Positions 36,722-46,064 of a DNA stretch of 64,000 bases are shown one piece after another. The DNA comes from Acidipila rosea (GTDB lineage Bacteria; Acidobacteriota; Terriglobia; Terriglobales; Acidobacteriaceae): the NCBI RefSeq assembly GCF_004339725.1, contig NZ_SMGK01000002.1, positions 930,001 to 994,000 of the forward strand, written 5' to 3'. Both the position numbers and the translations under genes were made by a program. A model generated the notes under the pieces. The model made no database searches and was not told the origin of the DNA. It was given only the letters and a program-made list of their open reading frames with translations. How positions within the stretch are numbered: the first letter of the stretch is position 1; each line of letters starts with the position of its first letter.

Positions 36722-37744
36722 ATGACTACACAGAAGAAGCACACAGTTACTCTGATTCCGGGCGACGGTATTGGCCCGGAAGTTACCGATGCCGTTGTCC
36801 GAATTCTCGAAGCTACGAAGGTCGGTTTTGAGTGGGAACGCTATGCCGCGGGTGCAGAAGCATTTGAGAAGTACAAGGAATATATTCCGAAAGATCTCTA
36901 CGACTCCATCGAGCGGAACAAGCTGGCGCTGAAGGGGCCGGTGACGACGCCGATCGGGGGCGGCTTTGCCTCAATCAACGTGACGCTGCGCAAGAAGTTT
37001 GAGCTCTTCGCCAACTTCAGACCGATCAAGAATCTGCCGGGGCTCGAGACTCGCTATCCCGGGGTAGACCTGGTAATCGTCCGCGAGAATACGGAAGGCG
37101 AGTATGTCGGCATCGAACATGAAGTGGTGCCGGGCGTGGTCGAATCAATCAAGATCATCACCGAGAAGGGCTCGACGCGAATCGCGAAGTTTGCGTTTGA
37201 GTACGCCCGCAAGCATCACCGCAAGAAGATTCACGCCATCCACAAAGCCAACATCATGAAGATGTCGGACGGCCTCTTCCTGAAGTGTGCGCGCGAAGTG
37301 AGCAAGGGCTATCCGGAGATCACCTACGGCGAGCACATCATCGACAACACCTGCATGCAGCTGGTGATGAACCCTTACCAGTACGACACGCTGCTGCTCG
37401 AAAATCTCTACGGCGATATTGTCAGCGACCTCTGCGCGGCCTTTGTCGGCGGCCTGGGGCTGGTGCCGGGCGCAAACCTGGGCGCGGATGCGGCGATCTT
37501 TGAGGCGGTTCACGGTTCGGCACCGGATATCGCGGGCAAGAATATCGCGAATCCGACGGCGCTGCTGCAGTCAGCAGTGCTGATGCTGCACCATATCGAT
37601 GAACACGCAGCCGCGGAGCAGGTTCAGCGGGCGATCGAAAAGGTCTACAGCGAAAAGAAGACGCTCACCCGCGACGTGGGCGGAAAGAGCGGAACGCGCG
37701 AGTTCGCAGATGCAATCATCCAGGCTATCGAGGAAGGCGCATGA
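36722..37744 (+). CDS. icd: Isocitrate/isopropylmalate dehydrogenase family, NAD-type isocitrate dehydrogenase
   Basis: Beta-decarboxylating dehydrogenase of 340 residues. The sequence is closest in character to NAD-dependent isocitrate dehydrogenase (mitochondrial IDH3-like): [69 protein letters not shown], the catalytic Lys in [11 protein letters not shown] and the cofactor loop [20 protein letters not shown]. This would supply 2-oxoglutarate in the TCA cycle, while an isopropylmalate or homoisocitrate role is less likely. ATG at 36722 follows AGGAG closely, and a GTG at 36707 is also in frame. The stop overlaps the next start by four bases. Confidence 0.85.
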   Translation: MTTQKKHTVTLIPGDGIGPEVTDAVVRILEATKVGFEWERYAAGAEAFEKYKEYIPKDLYDSIERNKLALKGPVTTPIGGGFASINVTLRKKFELFANFRPIKNLPGLETRYPGVDLVIVRENTEGEYVGIEHEVVPGVVESIKIITEKGSTRIAKFAFEYARKHHRKKIHAIHKANIMKMSDGLFLKCAREVSKGYPEITYGEHIIDNTCMQLVMNPYQYDTLLLENLYGDIVSDLCAAFVGGLGLVPGANLGADAAIFEAVHGSAPDIAGKNIANPTALLQSAVLMLHHIDEHAAAEQVQRAIEKVYSEKKTLTRDVGGKSGTREFADAIIQAIEEGA

Positions 37745-38553
37745 GCATCGAAGCAAGGGTGAAAAACAACCGGAACACGAAAATACTGGGAGCGGTGCTG
37801 GTAAGCGCCGCTCTGCTTGTCTCCGCAGGATGCAAGAAGCAGTCGACCAGCGCGGGCGAGCCGGGCGCGACTGCGGCCTACGCGACGATCGACTGGAATA
37901 CCGCGGGCACGATTACGGGGACAGTCCACTTTCCGCACAAGAGCGGACCGCCGCCGGTCGAGATCGACATGGCGCAGGACCCGGCCTGCAACACCGGCCC
38001 GACCAACTACAGCGAAGGCTACATGGTGAAGGACGGCAAGCTGCAGAACGTCTTCGTCTATGTGAAGGACGGGCTGGGCAACCGCATTTATCCGGCGCCT
38101 TCCGAGCCGGTGGTGATCGATCAGAAGGGCTGCCGCTACACACCGCATGTGATCGGAGTGCAGACTGGACAGCCTGTCCGCTTCACCAACAGCGATCCGA
38201 CGATGCACAACATTCACATGATGCCGACGGTGCGGGGCAACGACACGGTCGATATTTCGCAGCCTCCCAACTCGGGCGCGGATACGCGGGTCTTCCATTC
38301 CCCGGAGCTGATGATCCCGGTGCGCTGCAACAACCATCCGTGGATGCAGGCGTTTATCAACGTTTCGTCGAATCCGTTCTTTGCGGTGACGGACGCGAAT
38401 GGCCACTTTGTAATCAAAGGGTTGCCACCGGGGACCTATACCGTCGTCGCGGATCACGAGAAGCTGGGGCAAGTAAGCGAAACGGTGACGGTAGGCGCGA
38501 AGCAGACGGTCACGCAGGACTTCGACTACAGCGGGCAGGCGACGCAGCCTTAG
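37741..38553 (+). CDS. Cupredoxin-like lipoprotein with regulatory-type C-terminal domain
   Basis: A 270-residue lipoprotein (lipobox LLVSAGC near residue 31). The central region has a plastocyanin-like pattern: a His in PTMHNIHMM and the cluster VRCNNHPWMQAF, which supplies Cys, His and Met as in type 1 copper sites. The C-terminal ~70 residues (VTDANGHFVIKGLPPGTYTVVADHE) form a carboxypeptidase-regulatory-like beta sandwich. This suggests a periplasmic copper electron-transfer or copper-storage protein. It is translationally coupled (ATGA) to the dehydrogenase gene, an unexpected partner, and is followed by a strong terminator. Confidence 0.8.
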   Translation: MSIEARVKNNRNTKILGAVLVSAALLVSAGCKKQSTSAGEPGATAAYATIDWNTAGTITGTVHFPHKSGPPPVEIDMAQDPACNTGPTNYSEGYMVKDGKLQNVFVYVKDGLGNRIYPAPSEPVVIDQKGCRYTPHVIGVQTGQPVRFTNSDPTMHNIHMMPTVRGNDTVDISQPPNSGADTRVFHSPELMIPVRCNNHPWMQAFINVSSNPFFAVTDANGHFVIKGLPPGTYTVVADHEKLGQVSETVTVGAKQTVTQDFDYSGQATQP

Positions 38554-38576
38554 CCGAAGAGGCATCAAAAAAGCAG

Positions 38577-38615
38577 CGGCCTTCGCTCCCAAAAGTGAAG
38601 GCCGTTTTCTTTTTT
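38577..38615 (+). terminator. Rho-independent terminator after the cupredoxin gene
   Basis: CGGCCTTCGCT (38577-38587) pairs with AGTGAAGGCCG (38594-38604), eleven pairs including one G-U, around a six-base loop. TTTTCTTTTTT follows. It separates the gntR-to-cupredoxin run from the lysine genes. Confidence 0.9.
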
Positions 38616-38698
38616 GCAGGCAATCTGCGCACTCCGTTATTCAACCCGTGCGCAGAAACAGATACACTATCAGCATTCCGCACCCGGTAACGAGGACA

Positions 38699-39763
38699 AT
38701 GCAGCGACAGAAGATCGGCATCTTAGGCGCGACAGGAATGGTCGGCCAGCGTTTCATTCAGCTTCTTGAGAACCACCCCTGGTTTGAGATCGTCTGGCTG
38801 GCAGCCAGCGACCGGTCGAGCGGCAAGCCGTATGGCGAAGCCGTGAAGTGGAAGCTCGACACAGCGATTCCCGCCCGGATTGCGGGCATGCCCGTTTCGC
38901 CCGCAACTCCTGAAGGCGCGCCGCGGATCATCTTCGCGGCGCTCGATGCGGACATTGCACGCGAGATGGAGCCGAAGTTTGCGGCTGCAGGCTGCGCGGT
39001 GATTTCGAATTCGTCGGCCTTCAGAATGCAGGCGGATGTGCCGCTGGTGATTCCCGAGGTCAATGCAGACCATCTTGCTCTGCTCGAAGAGCAGAGCTGG
39101 CGCAAGCAGTCGGGCGGTTACATTGTCACGAATCCAAACTGCTCAGCCATCGGGCTGGTGCTCGCGCTGAAGCCGCTCGAGGAGCGCTTCGGCATCGAGA
39201 GCATTTTCGTCACGACGATGCAGGCGATCAGCGGCGCAGGCTATCCGGGCGTGGCTTCGCTCGACATTCTGGGCAACGTGGTTCCCTACATCAAGAACGA
39301 AGAAGAGAAGCTGCAGGAGGAGACTCTGCGGCTGCTCGGCTCGCTGAAGGGCAAGCTGGTCGAACCGCTCGGCGCGAGCATATCGGCGCACTGCAACCGC
39401 GTGGCGGTGGAAGATGGCCACACGGAAAGCGTGAGCGTAAAGCTGCGAAAGAAGGCATCGCGCGAGGAGCTGCTGGCGGCGTGGCGAGAGTTCGCTCCGC
39501 TGCGGGGGCAGGATCTGCCGACGGCGCCTGCGCAGCCTGTGGAGTTTGTCGCGGCAGAGGATCGTCCGCAGCCACGGCTGGATCGCATGCGCGGAAACGG
39601 CATGGCGTCGACGGTCGGGCGGCTGCGCCCGTGCAGCCTCTTCGACTGGAAGTTCACGGTACTCTCGCACAACACGATCCGCGGAGCGGCGGGCGCGGCC
39701 CTGCTGAACGCGGAGCTCCTGGTCAAACTCGGCAAGCTTGAGCCGGCAACGGTTACCGTATGA
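38699..39763 (+). CDS. asd: Aspartate-semialdehyde dehydrogenase (archaeal/fungal type)
   Basis: Second enzyme of the aspartate pathway: reduces aspartyl phosphate to aspartate semialdehyde with NADPH. 354 residues. The nucleotide motif GILGATGMVGQRF is at the N-terminus, the catalytic Cys148 lies in NPNCSAIGL, and the active-site His is in SAHCNRVAVEDGHTESV. The latter form and the overall pattern (VIPEVNADHL, RLRPCSLFDWKF) are those of the archaeal/fungal branch rather than the E. coli branch. ATG at 38699 is preceded by GAGG, while the frame is open from 38648. The stop overlaps lysC by ATGA. Confidence 0.95.
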   Translation: MQRQKIGILGATGMVGQRFIQLLENHPWFEIVWLAASDRSSGKPYGEAVKWKLDTAIPARIAGMPVSPATPEGAPRIIFAALDADIAREMEPKFAAAGCAVISNSSAFRMQADVPLVIPEVNADHLALLEEQSWRKQSGGYIVTNPNCSAIGLVLALKPLEERFGIESIFVTTMQAISGAGYPGVASLDILGNVVPYIKNEEEKLQEETLRLLGSLKGKLVEPLGASISAHCNRVAVEDGHTESVSVKLRKKASREELLAAWREFAPLRGQDLPTAPAQPVEFVAAEDRPQPRLDRMRGNGMASTVGRLRPCSLFDWKFTVLSHNTIRGAAGAALLNAELLVKLGKLEPATVTV

Positions 39764-41226
39764 AGCTCGTCGTGATGAAGTTCGGCGGAACCTCCGTCGA
39801 GGATGCACAGGCAATTCATCGCACCTCGAAGATCGTTGCAGGGCGCAAGGCGCAGGGGCTGCAGCCCATCGTAGTGGTCAGCGCCATGGCCAAGGTAACA
39901 GACCAGCTGCTGGCGGCGGCGAGCGCTGCTGCCCGCGGCGACCGCAACGGAGCGCTCGCCATTACCGGGCGGCTGCGGAATCGCCACCGGGAGACGGCAA
40001 GCTGTCTCGCGATCGCGGCACGACATCACGAGCCTGACTTCAAGACGCTCTGCGAAGAGTCGCCCGGGCCGGAGTTCGCTGCTACCGAACAGTGGATCAA
40101 CGCCGAGTTCGATGCGCTCGATGAGGTGCTGCGGGGTCTGGCGGCGGTCGGCGAGCTGACGCCGCGTATCAGCGACATGATCGTCTCCGCAGGCGAACGG
40201 CTGTCGAGCCGCATGGTGGCGGAGTTCTTCGCCGCGCGCGGCCTCAACGGCACGCATGTGGATGGGCGCCGATGCATTATCACGGACGCGCAGCATGGCA
40301 AAGCGGTTCCGCAGGATGCACTGATCGAGGCAGCCCTCAAGGAGCACGTGCTGCCGCTGGCAGAGCAGGGCTCCCTGGTGGTGATGGGCGGCTTCATCGG
40401 CTCGACGCCCCAGGGGGTGACGACCACTCTTGGACGGGGCGGATCGGACTTTACCGCGGCGCTGGTCGGCGGCGGGCTGGAGGCCGAGGCTATCGAAATC
40501 TGGACCGACGTCAACGGCATCATGACCACGGACCCGCGCATCTGCCCGGATGCGCTGCGGGTGAAGACCATCAGCTTTGAAGAGGCGGCGGAGCTTGCCT
40601 ATTTCGGCGCGAAGGTGCTGCACCCGGCGACGATCCTGCCGGCGGTGCAGAAGAATATTCCCGTGCTGGTGCTGAACTCGCGCAATCCTGAGAACGAAGG
40701 CACGCGCATTACCGCGCTGGCGGCACACTGCAAGAGCCCGTTCAAGTCGATTGCAGTCAAGCGGAAGCTGACGATTATCGACGTGGTGGCGAGCCGGATG
40801 CTGATGTCGCACGGATATCTCAAGGCGATCTTCGATGTCTTCGATAAGCACAAGTGCGCGGTGGACATGGTTTCCACTTCAGAGGTCTCGGTTTCGCTGA
40901 CGGTCGATTCGAACGAAAAGCTGCCGGAGATCGCAGCGGACCTGAGCAAGCTGGCCGATGTGAAGTATGAAGGGCGCAAGGCGCTGCTCTGCATGGTGGG
41001 CGAGAATATCCGCGGCCAGAATGGAATAGCGGCGCGGGTGTTCACGGCGATTCGCCATGTGAATGTGCGGATGATTTCGCAGGGTGCTTCAGAGATCAAC
41101 ATGAGCTTCATGATCGACGAGGACGATGCGGATGAAGCGGTACGGTCGCTGCACGCGGAATTTTTCACGGAGCCGGACCCGGAGATTTTCGACGTGGAAG
41201 CCCGCGCGGCAGAAAGCGTAAGGTAG
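39760..41226 (+). CDS. lysC: Aspartate kinase, monofunctional
   Basis: Phosphorylates aspartate to open the lysine/threonine/methionine/DAP pathway. 488 residues, longer than the ~400-residue Gram-positive type and similar to the LysC/ThrA kinase class. The N-terminus has KFGGTS. GRGGSDFTAALVGGGL and WTDVNGIMTTDPR are the kinase signatures. Two ACT regulatory domains follow (about 340-470, including GENIRGQNGIAARVFTAI), so feedback inhibition is likely. No homoserine dehydrogenase domain is attached. It overlaps asd by four bases and precedes dapB by seven. Confidence 0.96.
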   Translation: MKLVVMKFGGTSVEDAQAIHRTSKIVAGRKAQGLQPIVVVSAMAKVTDQLLAAASAAARGDRNGALAITGRLRNRHRETASCLAIAARHHEPDFKTLCEESPGPEFAATEQWINAEFDALDEVLRGLAAVGELTPRISDMIVSAGERLSSRMVAEFFAARGLNGTHVDGRRCIITDAQHGKAVPQDALIEAALKEHVLPLAEQGSLVVMGGFIGSTPQGVTTTLGRGGSDFTAALVGGGLEAEAIEIWTDVNGIMTTDPRICPDALRVKTISFEEAAELAYFGAKVLHPATILPAVQKNIPVLVLNSRNPENEGTRITALAAHCKSPFKSIAVKRKLTIIDVVASRMLMSHGYLKAIFDVFDKHKCAVDMVSTSEVSVSLTVDSNEKLPEIAADLSKLADVKYEGRKALLCMVGENIRGQNGIAARVFTAIRHVNVRMISQGASEINMSFMIDEDDADEAVRSLHAEFFTEPDPEIFDVEARAAESVR

Positions 41227-41233
41227 AGGCACG

Positions 41234-41917
41234 ATGCTTTTTCTAGTCCTCGGACGGGGTAAGACCGGTAGCAAAATAGCCGACGTGGCGCATGAGCATG
41301 GCCATGGCGTGCGGGTGCTCGGCGAAGAGGAGAACCGCAATGCGATGGCCCTGACGGGGCCGTTCCTGGCGGGCTTCGATGCGGTGATCGACTTTACGAC
41401 GGCTGAGGCCGCTGTCTCGAACATGCGGGCCTGCCTGGCCACTGGCGCGCGGATGGTGGTTGGAACAACGGGCTGGTACCAGCACCTGAACGACATGAAG
41501 GCCATCGCGCTGCGCAAGAACGCCGGGCTGCTCTATGGGTCGAATTTCTCAATCGGAGTGCAGGCGATGCTGCGCACGGCGCGAGAGCTTGCCCTTGCGC
41601 TGCCGCACTACAAGTTCAGCATCAGCGAGACGCACCACAAGGACAAGAAGGACGCACCTTCAGGAACGGCGCTGTCGCTCAAGAAGGTGCTCGAAGGCGC
41701 GAATCCTGCCCTCGATGTCGAGATCGTATCGAAGCGCGAGGGTGACCACGCCGGGCTGCATGTGATCGAAGCGCGGTCAGAAGACGACTGCATCGAGCTG
41801 CGGCATGAGGCTTTTTCCCGCCGAGGATTTGCAGAAGGCGCGGTGCGCGCCGCAGAGTGGGTCGCGGGACGAAGCGGTGTGTGGGAGTTCTCAGAGATCG
41901 CGGCGCAACTCAGCTAG
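41234..41917 (+). CDS. dapB: 4-hydroxy-tetrahydrodipicolinate reductase
   Basis: Reduces hydroxytetrahydrodipicolinate on the way to diaminopimelate and lysine. At 227 residues it is at the short end of the family (240-270). The N-terminal nucleotide site is GRGKTGSKI. The catalytic block SETHHKDKKDAPSGTAL carries the conserved His-His, Lys and DAPSGTA. GTTGWYQHL corresponds to the conserved GTTG. It ends 12 bases from a convergent acetyltransferase gene. Confidence 0.94.
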   Translation: MLFLVLGRGKTGSKIADVAHEHGHGVRVLGEEENRNAMALTGPFLAGFDAVIDFTTAEAAVSNMRACLATGARMVVGTTGWYQHLNDMKAIALRKNAGLLYGSNFSIGVQAMLRTARELALALPHYKFSISETHHKDKKDAPSGTALSLKKVLEGANPALDVEIVSKREGDHAGLHVIEARSEDDCIELRHEAFSRRGFAEGAVRAAEWVAGRSGVWEFSEIAAQLS

Positions 41918-41929
41918 ATCCCTCCGCTG

Positions 41930-42541
41930 TCAGTTGGACGCGGGACGATATTGCGCGGGGACGGCAGCCGGATCGCGCTGCCCGATTTTCTTCGCCGGAA
42001 CGCCAGCATAGATACCCAGCGGATCGAGGTCGCGCGTGGCGATGGCCCCGAGGCCCAGGATTGAACCTGCCCCAGCGTTAACACCCGGATTCATCACCGC
42101 GCGTGCGCAGATCCACGAGTAGGCGCCCAGGCGCATGGGAAAAGAGACCAGCGGGAAGGCCGGATCGTTGTAGAGATGGGTTGCGCCGCAGAGGTAAGCC
42201 CCCTGCGAGACGATGGCGTGCGAACCCATGGTCAGCATCGACGGATTGTAGAGTTCGACGCCATTCGCTACCAGGACACGATCTTCACAATCGAGATTCC
42301 AGGGAGCCCAGATCGTTGCCTTGGGATAGAAGCGGCACCTGGGGCCGAGTTTCGCGCCGAAGAGGCGTAGCAGCATGGCGCGCCAGGCATGGGCCGGACG
42401 CGGCGACGGACGATAGAGCAGCACGTAGACCGTGCCCCACAGCGCGCGGCGGATCCGGTTCCCCAGCGAAAAGGATGGCTTGATGATCGCATCCGGATCA
42501 TAGGGGAGGGGCTGTTCGGACTGCGAGGGGTTGCTGGCCAT
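41930..42541 (-). CDS. WcaF-like acetyltransferase (left-handed beta helix)
   Basis: A 203-residue acyltransferase of the colanic-acid-biosynthesis WcaF group. It has hexapeptide-repeat periodicity (residues 75-185), a putative catalytic His in GATHLYNDPAFPL, and the typical ending GIYAGVPAKKIG. The N-terminal region IRRALWGTVYVLLYRPSPRPAHAWRAMLLRLFGAKLG is a WcaF hallmark. It probably O-acetylates a sugar in an exopolysaccharide or a glycan precursor. The gene lies 18 bases downstream of the UDP-sugar epimerase/decarboxylase gene and is cotranscribed with it. Confidence 0.85.
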   Translation of the reverse strand: MASNPSQSEQPLPYDPDAIIKPSFSLGNRIRRALWGTVYVLLYRPSPRPAHAWRAMLLRLFGAKLGPRCRFYPKATIWAPWNLDCEDRVLVANGVELYNPSMLTMGSHAIVSQGAYLCGATHLYNDPAFPLVSFPMRLGAYSWICARAVMNPGVNAGAGSILGLGAIATRDLDPLGIYAGVPAKKIGQRDPAAVPAQYRPASN

Positions 42542-42559
42542 GGGTTCGCTGGAATGTGG

Positions 42560-43537
42560 CTACTGATCCCGGGATGAAGACTGCACGGCCGTCGCGGAGA
42601 CGCTCTGCTGAAAGTATGGAAGCGAGAGAGAAAGCCCGGTGTGCAGATCGATCTTCGGCTCCCAGCCGAGCAGGGTTCTGGCGCGGGTGATGTCCGGGCG
42701 GCGCTGCAGAGGATCGTCGGTGGGAAGCGGCTGGTAGCGAATCTGGCACGTCGCGCCGGTAACGGCGAGCACCTCCTGCGCGCATTCAAGAATGGTCCAC
42801 TCGATGGGATTGCCGATATTGACGGGGAGATGCTCGTTCGAACGAGCGAGCCGCAGGATGCCGTCGATTTCATCAGAGACGTAACAGAAGCTGCGGGTCT
42901 GGCTGCCGTCGCCATAGACGGTAAGATCCTCGCCGCGGAGCGCCTGGGTCATGAGATTGGAGATGACGCGGCCATCGTTGAACTGCAGGCGCGGGCCATA
43001 GGTGTTGAAGATGCGCACCAGGCGGGTATCCACCCCTCGATAGCGATGGTATGCCATGACCAGCGCCTCTGAGAAGCGCTTGGCCTCGTCATAGACGGAG
43101 CGCGGTCCGATGGGATTGACGTGCCCCCAGTAGTCCTCGCTCTGGGGGTGGACCTTTGGGTCGCCGTAGCACTCGGAGGTCGATGCATGCAGGAATCCGG
43201 CCCCATAGCGGCTGGCGATTTCAAGGGCGTTCCGCGTTCCCTCGGAGCCAACGCGCAGGGTCTCAATGCCCAGGTTCATGTAATCGACCGGGCTCGCCGG
43301 GGACGCGAAGTTGAAGACGAAGTTCACCGCTCCGGGCTCGAACGGCAGGCAGATGTCCTGCTCGCGAAAATCGAAGCGCGGCTCAGCGCGAAGGTGTTCC
43401 AGATTGGCGAGGCTGCCGGTGCTGAGGTTGTCAACGCCGACCACCGTGTGGCCCTCTGCCAGCAATGCGTCGCACAGATGAGAGCCCAGAAAGCCAGCCG
43501 CTCCAGTCACGAGTATGCGCATGTTCTTCGTCTGCAA
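42560..43537 (-). CDS. NAD-dependent sugar epimerase, probable UDP-glucuronate decarboxylase
   Basis: Short-chain (extended) dehydrogenase of 325 residues. It has the NAD motif [11 protein letters not shown], the Ser-Tyr-Lys triad in STSECYGDP and [11 protein letters not shown], and a UDP-xylose synthase-like context ([40 protein letters not shown]). It would make UDP-xylose from UDP-glucuronate for extracellular polysaccharide. A TTG start at 43537 has GGAG five bases upstream. ATG at 43522 (MRILVTG) has a weaker site. It is divergent from dapA and precedes the acetyltransferase gene. Confidence 0.87.
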   Translation of the reverse strand: MQTKNMRILVTGAAGFLGSHLCDALLAEGHTVVGVDNLSTGSLANLEHLRAEPRFDFREQDICLPFEPGAVNFVFNFASPASPVDYMNLGIETLRVGSEGTRNALEIASRYGAGFLHASTSECYGDPKVHPQSEDYWGHVNPIGPRSVYDEAKRFSEALVMAYHRYRGVDTRLVRIFNTYGPRLQFNDGRVISNLMTQALRGEDLTVYGDGSQTRSFCYVSDEIDGILRLARSNEHLPVNIGNPIEWTILECAQEVLAVTGATCQIRYQPLPTDDPLQRRPDITRARTLLGWEPKIDLHTGLSLSLPYFQQSVSATAVQSSSRDQ

Positions 43538-43654
43538 TTGAGCTCCGTTCCGCGTGGCTATCCCTGTCGCTGGACTTCATGATGACATAATCGACGGAAA
43601 AGATGCTGCGGGGGAGCCTCAGGCAACTTCGTGTTCTTGTAAACTCGGTCTGTT

Positions 43655-44578
43655 ATGGAATTATCTGGTTGCGGCACAGCACTGGTAACACCTTTCCGGG
43701 CAGACGGCAGCATCGACGAGCACGCACTTTACTCTCTTACGCAATGGCAGGTGGAAAGCGGGATCGACTGGCTGGTTGCCTGCGGAACGACGGCTGAAAC
43801 CCCCACGCTGAGTGAAGAAGAATGGCTGATGGTGCTGCGGATCGTCACGGAGGCTGCAGCGGGGCAGGTGCCGGTGTGGGCCGGCTGCACCTACAACGCG
43901 ACCCGCGAGGCCGTGTCGCGGGCGCGAACAGCTTCGCGGATTCCCGGCGTAACCGCGATTCTTACCGCTAATCCCTTCTACAACAAGCCGGGCCAGGAAG
44001 GTCAGTTTCAACACTTCAAGGCGATCGCCGAGGCGGTGGACCTGCCGGTGGTGCTCTACAACATTCCGGGACGTACGGGCGCGAACCTTGAGCCGGCAAC
44101 GATTCTGAGGCTGATCGACGCCGCCCCCAACATTGAGGGCGTGAAGGAGTCGAGCGGCAACCTGACGCAGATTACGGAGCTGATTACGACGGCGCCGCGC
44201 AGCTTTCGCGTCTATTGCGGGGACGATAACCTGGCTCTCGCGGTGCTCGGGGTGGGCGGCGCAGGTCTGGTCTCAGTGGCCTCGAATGAGATTCCCCACC
44301 AGATGGCCGAGATGGTGAATGCGGCCCTGAACAACGACTGGCCAATGGCGCGGAGAATCAATCGCAAATACTTCCGCCTTATGCTTGCCAATTTCTGGGA
44401 GACGAGCCCCGGACCGGTAAAGGCCGTGATGGCGATGATGGGACGGCTGCAGGAACACTACCGGCTGCCGATGGTTCCTGTTGCACCCTCCACCCGTGGA
44501 CGGCTCGAACGTCTGGCAGGCGAGATGGGACTGCTGGTTCATGCGCCACGGGAAGAAGGCGACTTGAGACTCTTCTGA
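43655..44578 (+). CDS. dapA: 4-hydroxy-tetrahydrodipicolinate synthase
   Basis: Condenses pyruvate with aspartate semialdehyde. 307 residues, TIM barrel. The Schiff-base Lys164 is in GVKESSGN. Tyr135 and Arg140 sit in LYNIPGRTG. The substrate-binding GTTAETPTLSEEE matches the canonical GTTGE(S/T) with Ala for Gly. The ATG at 43655 gives the family start MELSGCGTALVTPF. It is separated from dapB by two opposite-strand sugar genes, and its stop overlaps the next start by one base. Confidence 0.96.
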   Translation: MELSGCGTALVTPFRADGSIDEHALYSLTQWQVESGIDWLVACGTTAETPTLSEEEWLMVLRIVTEAAAGQVPVWAGCTYNATREAVSRARTASRIPGVTAILTANPFYNKPGQEGQFQHFKAIAEAVDLPVVLYNIPGRTGANLEPATILRLIDAAPNIEGVKESSGNLTQITELITTAPRSFRVYCGDDNLALAVLGVGGAGLVSVASNEIPHQMAEMVNAALNNDWPMARRINRKYFRLMLANFWETSPGPVKAVMAMMGRLQEHYRLPMVPVAPSTRGRLERLAGEMGLLVHAPREEGDLRLF

Positions 44579-45222
44579 TGATGGGCCGAAAAGTACTCTC
44601 CCTCTTCGCTCTCAGTCTCTCCGTTCTGCTGCCCGGCCGGATGCTAGGAGCCAGATGTGATCTCGACATCGAATCTCTGCGGGATTCTCCCTCCTTCACA
44701 ACGCTGGCCAGGCACGACCAGCAGCTCATCCTGAAGGAACTGCACGACGATATTGCGGAGATGGCGGAAGTGGATGTGGCCGGATCGAGCAAGAACTATC
44801 TCGGCTATTTCGCTACCCACCTGGAGTACAAGGAAATCACAGGCGGAGCGCCGGACGGCAGACTGCTGCTGCTGCGCTACTCGTCGAACACCCTCTGCGG
44901 GTCAAGCGATAACTGCCCGGTCTGGGTGGTGGAGCTGATGCAGGGCAAGAAGGGCGCGTCCCGGGCGGTATCGCTGATCCACTGGCGGCCGGGGTTTGGC
45001 ACCAGCGCTGAAGGGTCGTGGGCTGTGGCTACGCCGATCGGAGCCAAGCCGGAGTTTCCGGAGCTGATGTTCCTCACCCACCTGTCGCGCTACCAGACCG
45101 GGGTGCATTGTTATCGTAAAATCGGAAAACTCTATATGAAAGTCGCGTGCTCGCCGGACTGCGCCGAGGTGATCCGAAACCTGCGGCGACCGCCGGGCGC
45201 CAGTAAGCAAAATGCCCACTGA
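44578..45222 (+). CDS. Exported protein of unknown function coupled to dapA and dapD
   Basis: A 214-residue protein with a signal peptide ([22 protein letters not shown]). The mature part has six or more cysteines ([26 protein letters not shown]), suggesting disulfides in the periplasm, and no recognised domain. The start overlaps the dapA stop by one base and the 3' end overlaps dapD by 11 bases, so it is embedded in the operon by translational coupling. Because diaminopimelate is a peptidoglycan component, a cell-wall-linked role is conceivable but unproven. Confidence 0.75.
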   Translation: MMGRKVLSLFALSLSVLLPGRMLGARCDLDIESLRDSPSFTTLARHDQQLILKELHDDIAEMAEVDVAGSSKNYLGYFATHLEYKEITGGAPDGRLLLLRYSSNTLCGSSDNCPVWVVELMQGKKGASRAVSLIHWRPGFGTSAEGSWAVATPIGAKPEFPELMFLTHLSRYQTGVHCYRKIGKLYMKVACSPDCAEVIRNLRRPPGASKQNAH

Positions 45223-46057
45223 TTCCCTACGCACCCGGATTGAAGACTTTTTTAACGCAGGCGCTGCCGCCATCAAGGACGCAGCGGCCATGGCAGCTTT
45301 TGAAGAGCTGCGCAGCGCCCTCGAAGCAGGCGAGCTGCGTTCAGCGGAACCCGACGATGCTGCGCCTCTCCGCTGGCGCGTAAACGCCTGGGTGAAGCAG
45401 GGCATTCTGCTGGGCTTTCGCCTGGGGCAGATGACGGCCTCGGGAGACGAGCTTTCCTTTGTCGACAAGCATACCTACCCGGTGCGCCGCTTTGCGCCGG
45501 AGGATGGCATCCGCGTAGTGCCGGGCGGCTCCGCAGTCCGCGCAGGGGCGTACCTCGCGAGGTCGGTGGTGTGTATGCCGCCGATGTATGTCAATGTCGG
45601 CGCATATGTGGACGAAGGCACGATGATCGACTCGCATGCGCTGGTGGGAAGCTGCGCACAGATTGGCAGACGGGTGCATCTGAGCGCAGCGGCGCAGGTG
45701 GGCGGGGTGCTGGAGCCGGTCAACGCCAGCCCGGTCATCCTGGAAGACGATGTGCTGGTCGGCGGCAACTGCGGCATCTATGAGGGAACGATCGTGCGCA
45801 AGGGCGCAGTGCTGGCAGCGGGAACCGTGCTGACGCGCGGGACGCCGGTGTACGACGTAGTACGCGGCGAGGTGCTACGCGCGGATGCGGATCAACCCCT
45901 GATTATTCCTGAAGGCGCGGTGGTGGTGCCAGGAGCGCGCGCCATTACCAAGGGCAAAGCTGCCGAGTGGGGGCTGAGCGTCTATACGCCGGTGATCGTG
46001 AAGTACCGCGATGAGAAGACGGAGCTGAGCCTGGCGCTCGAAGAGCTGCTGCGCTGA
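45212..46057 (+). CDS. dapD: 2,3,4,5-tetrahydrodipicolinate N-succinyltransferase
   Basis: Succinylates tetrahydrodipicolinate in the succinylase branch of DAP synthesis. 281 residues. Helical N-terminal region, then the left-handed beta-helix with [26 protein letters not shown] and [35 protein letters not shown], all typical for DapD. It overlaps the exported-protein gene by 11 bases and ends seven bases from a convergent gene. Its presence indicates the succinylated rather than the aminotransferase or acetylated route. Confidence 0.96.
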   Translation: MPTDSLRTRIEDFFNAGAAAIKDAAAMAAFEELRSALEAGELRSAEPDDAAPLRWRVNAWVKQGILLGFRLGQMTASGDELSFVDKHTYPVRRFAPEDGIRVVPGGSAVRAGAYLARSVVCMPPMYVNVGAYVDEGTMIDSHALVGSCAQIGRRVHLSAAAQVGGVLEPVNASPVILEDDVLVGGNCGIYEGTIVRKGAVLAAGTVLTRGTPVYDVVRGEVLRADADQPLIIPEGAVVVPGARAITKGKAAEWGLSVYTPVIVKYRDEKTELSLALEELLR

Positions 46058-46064
46058 GGGCTGC

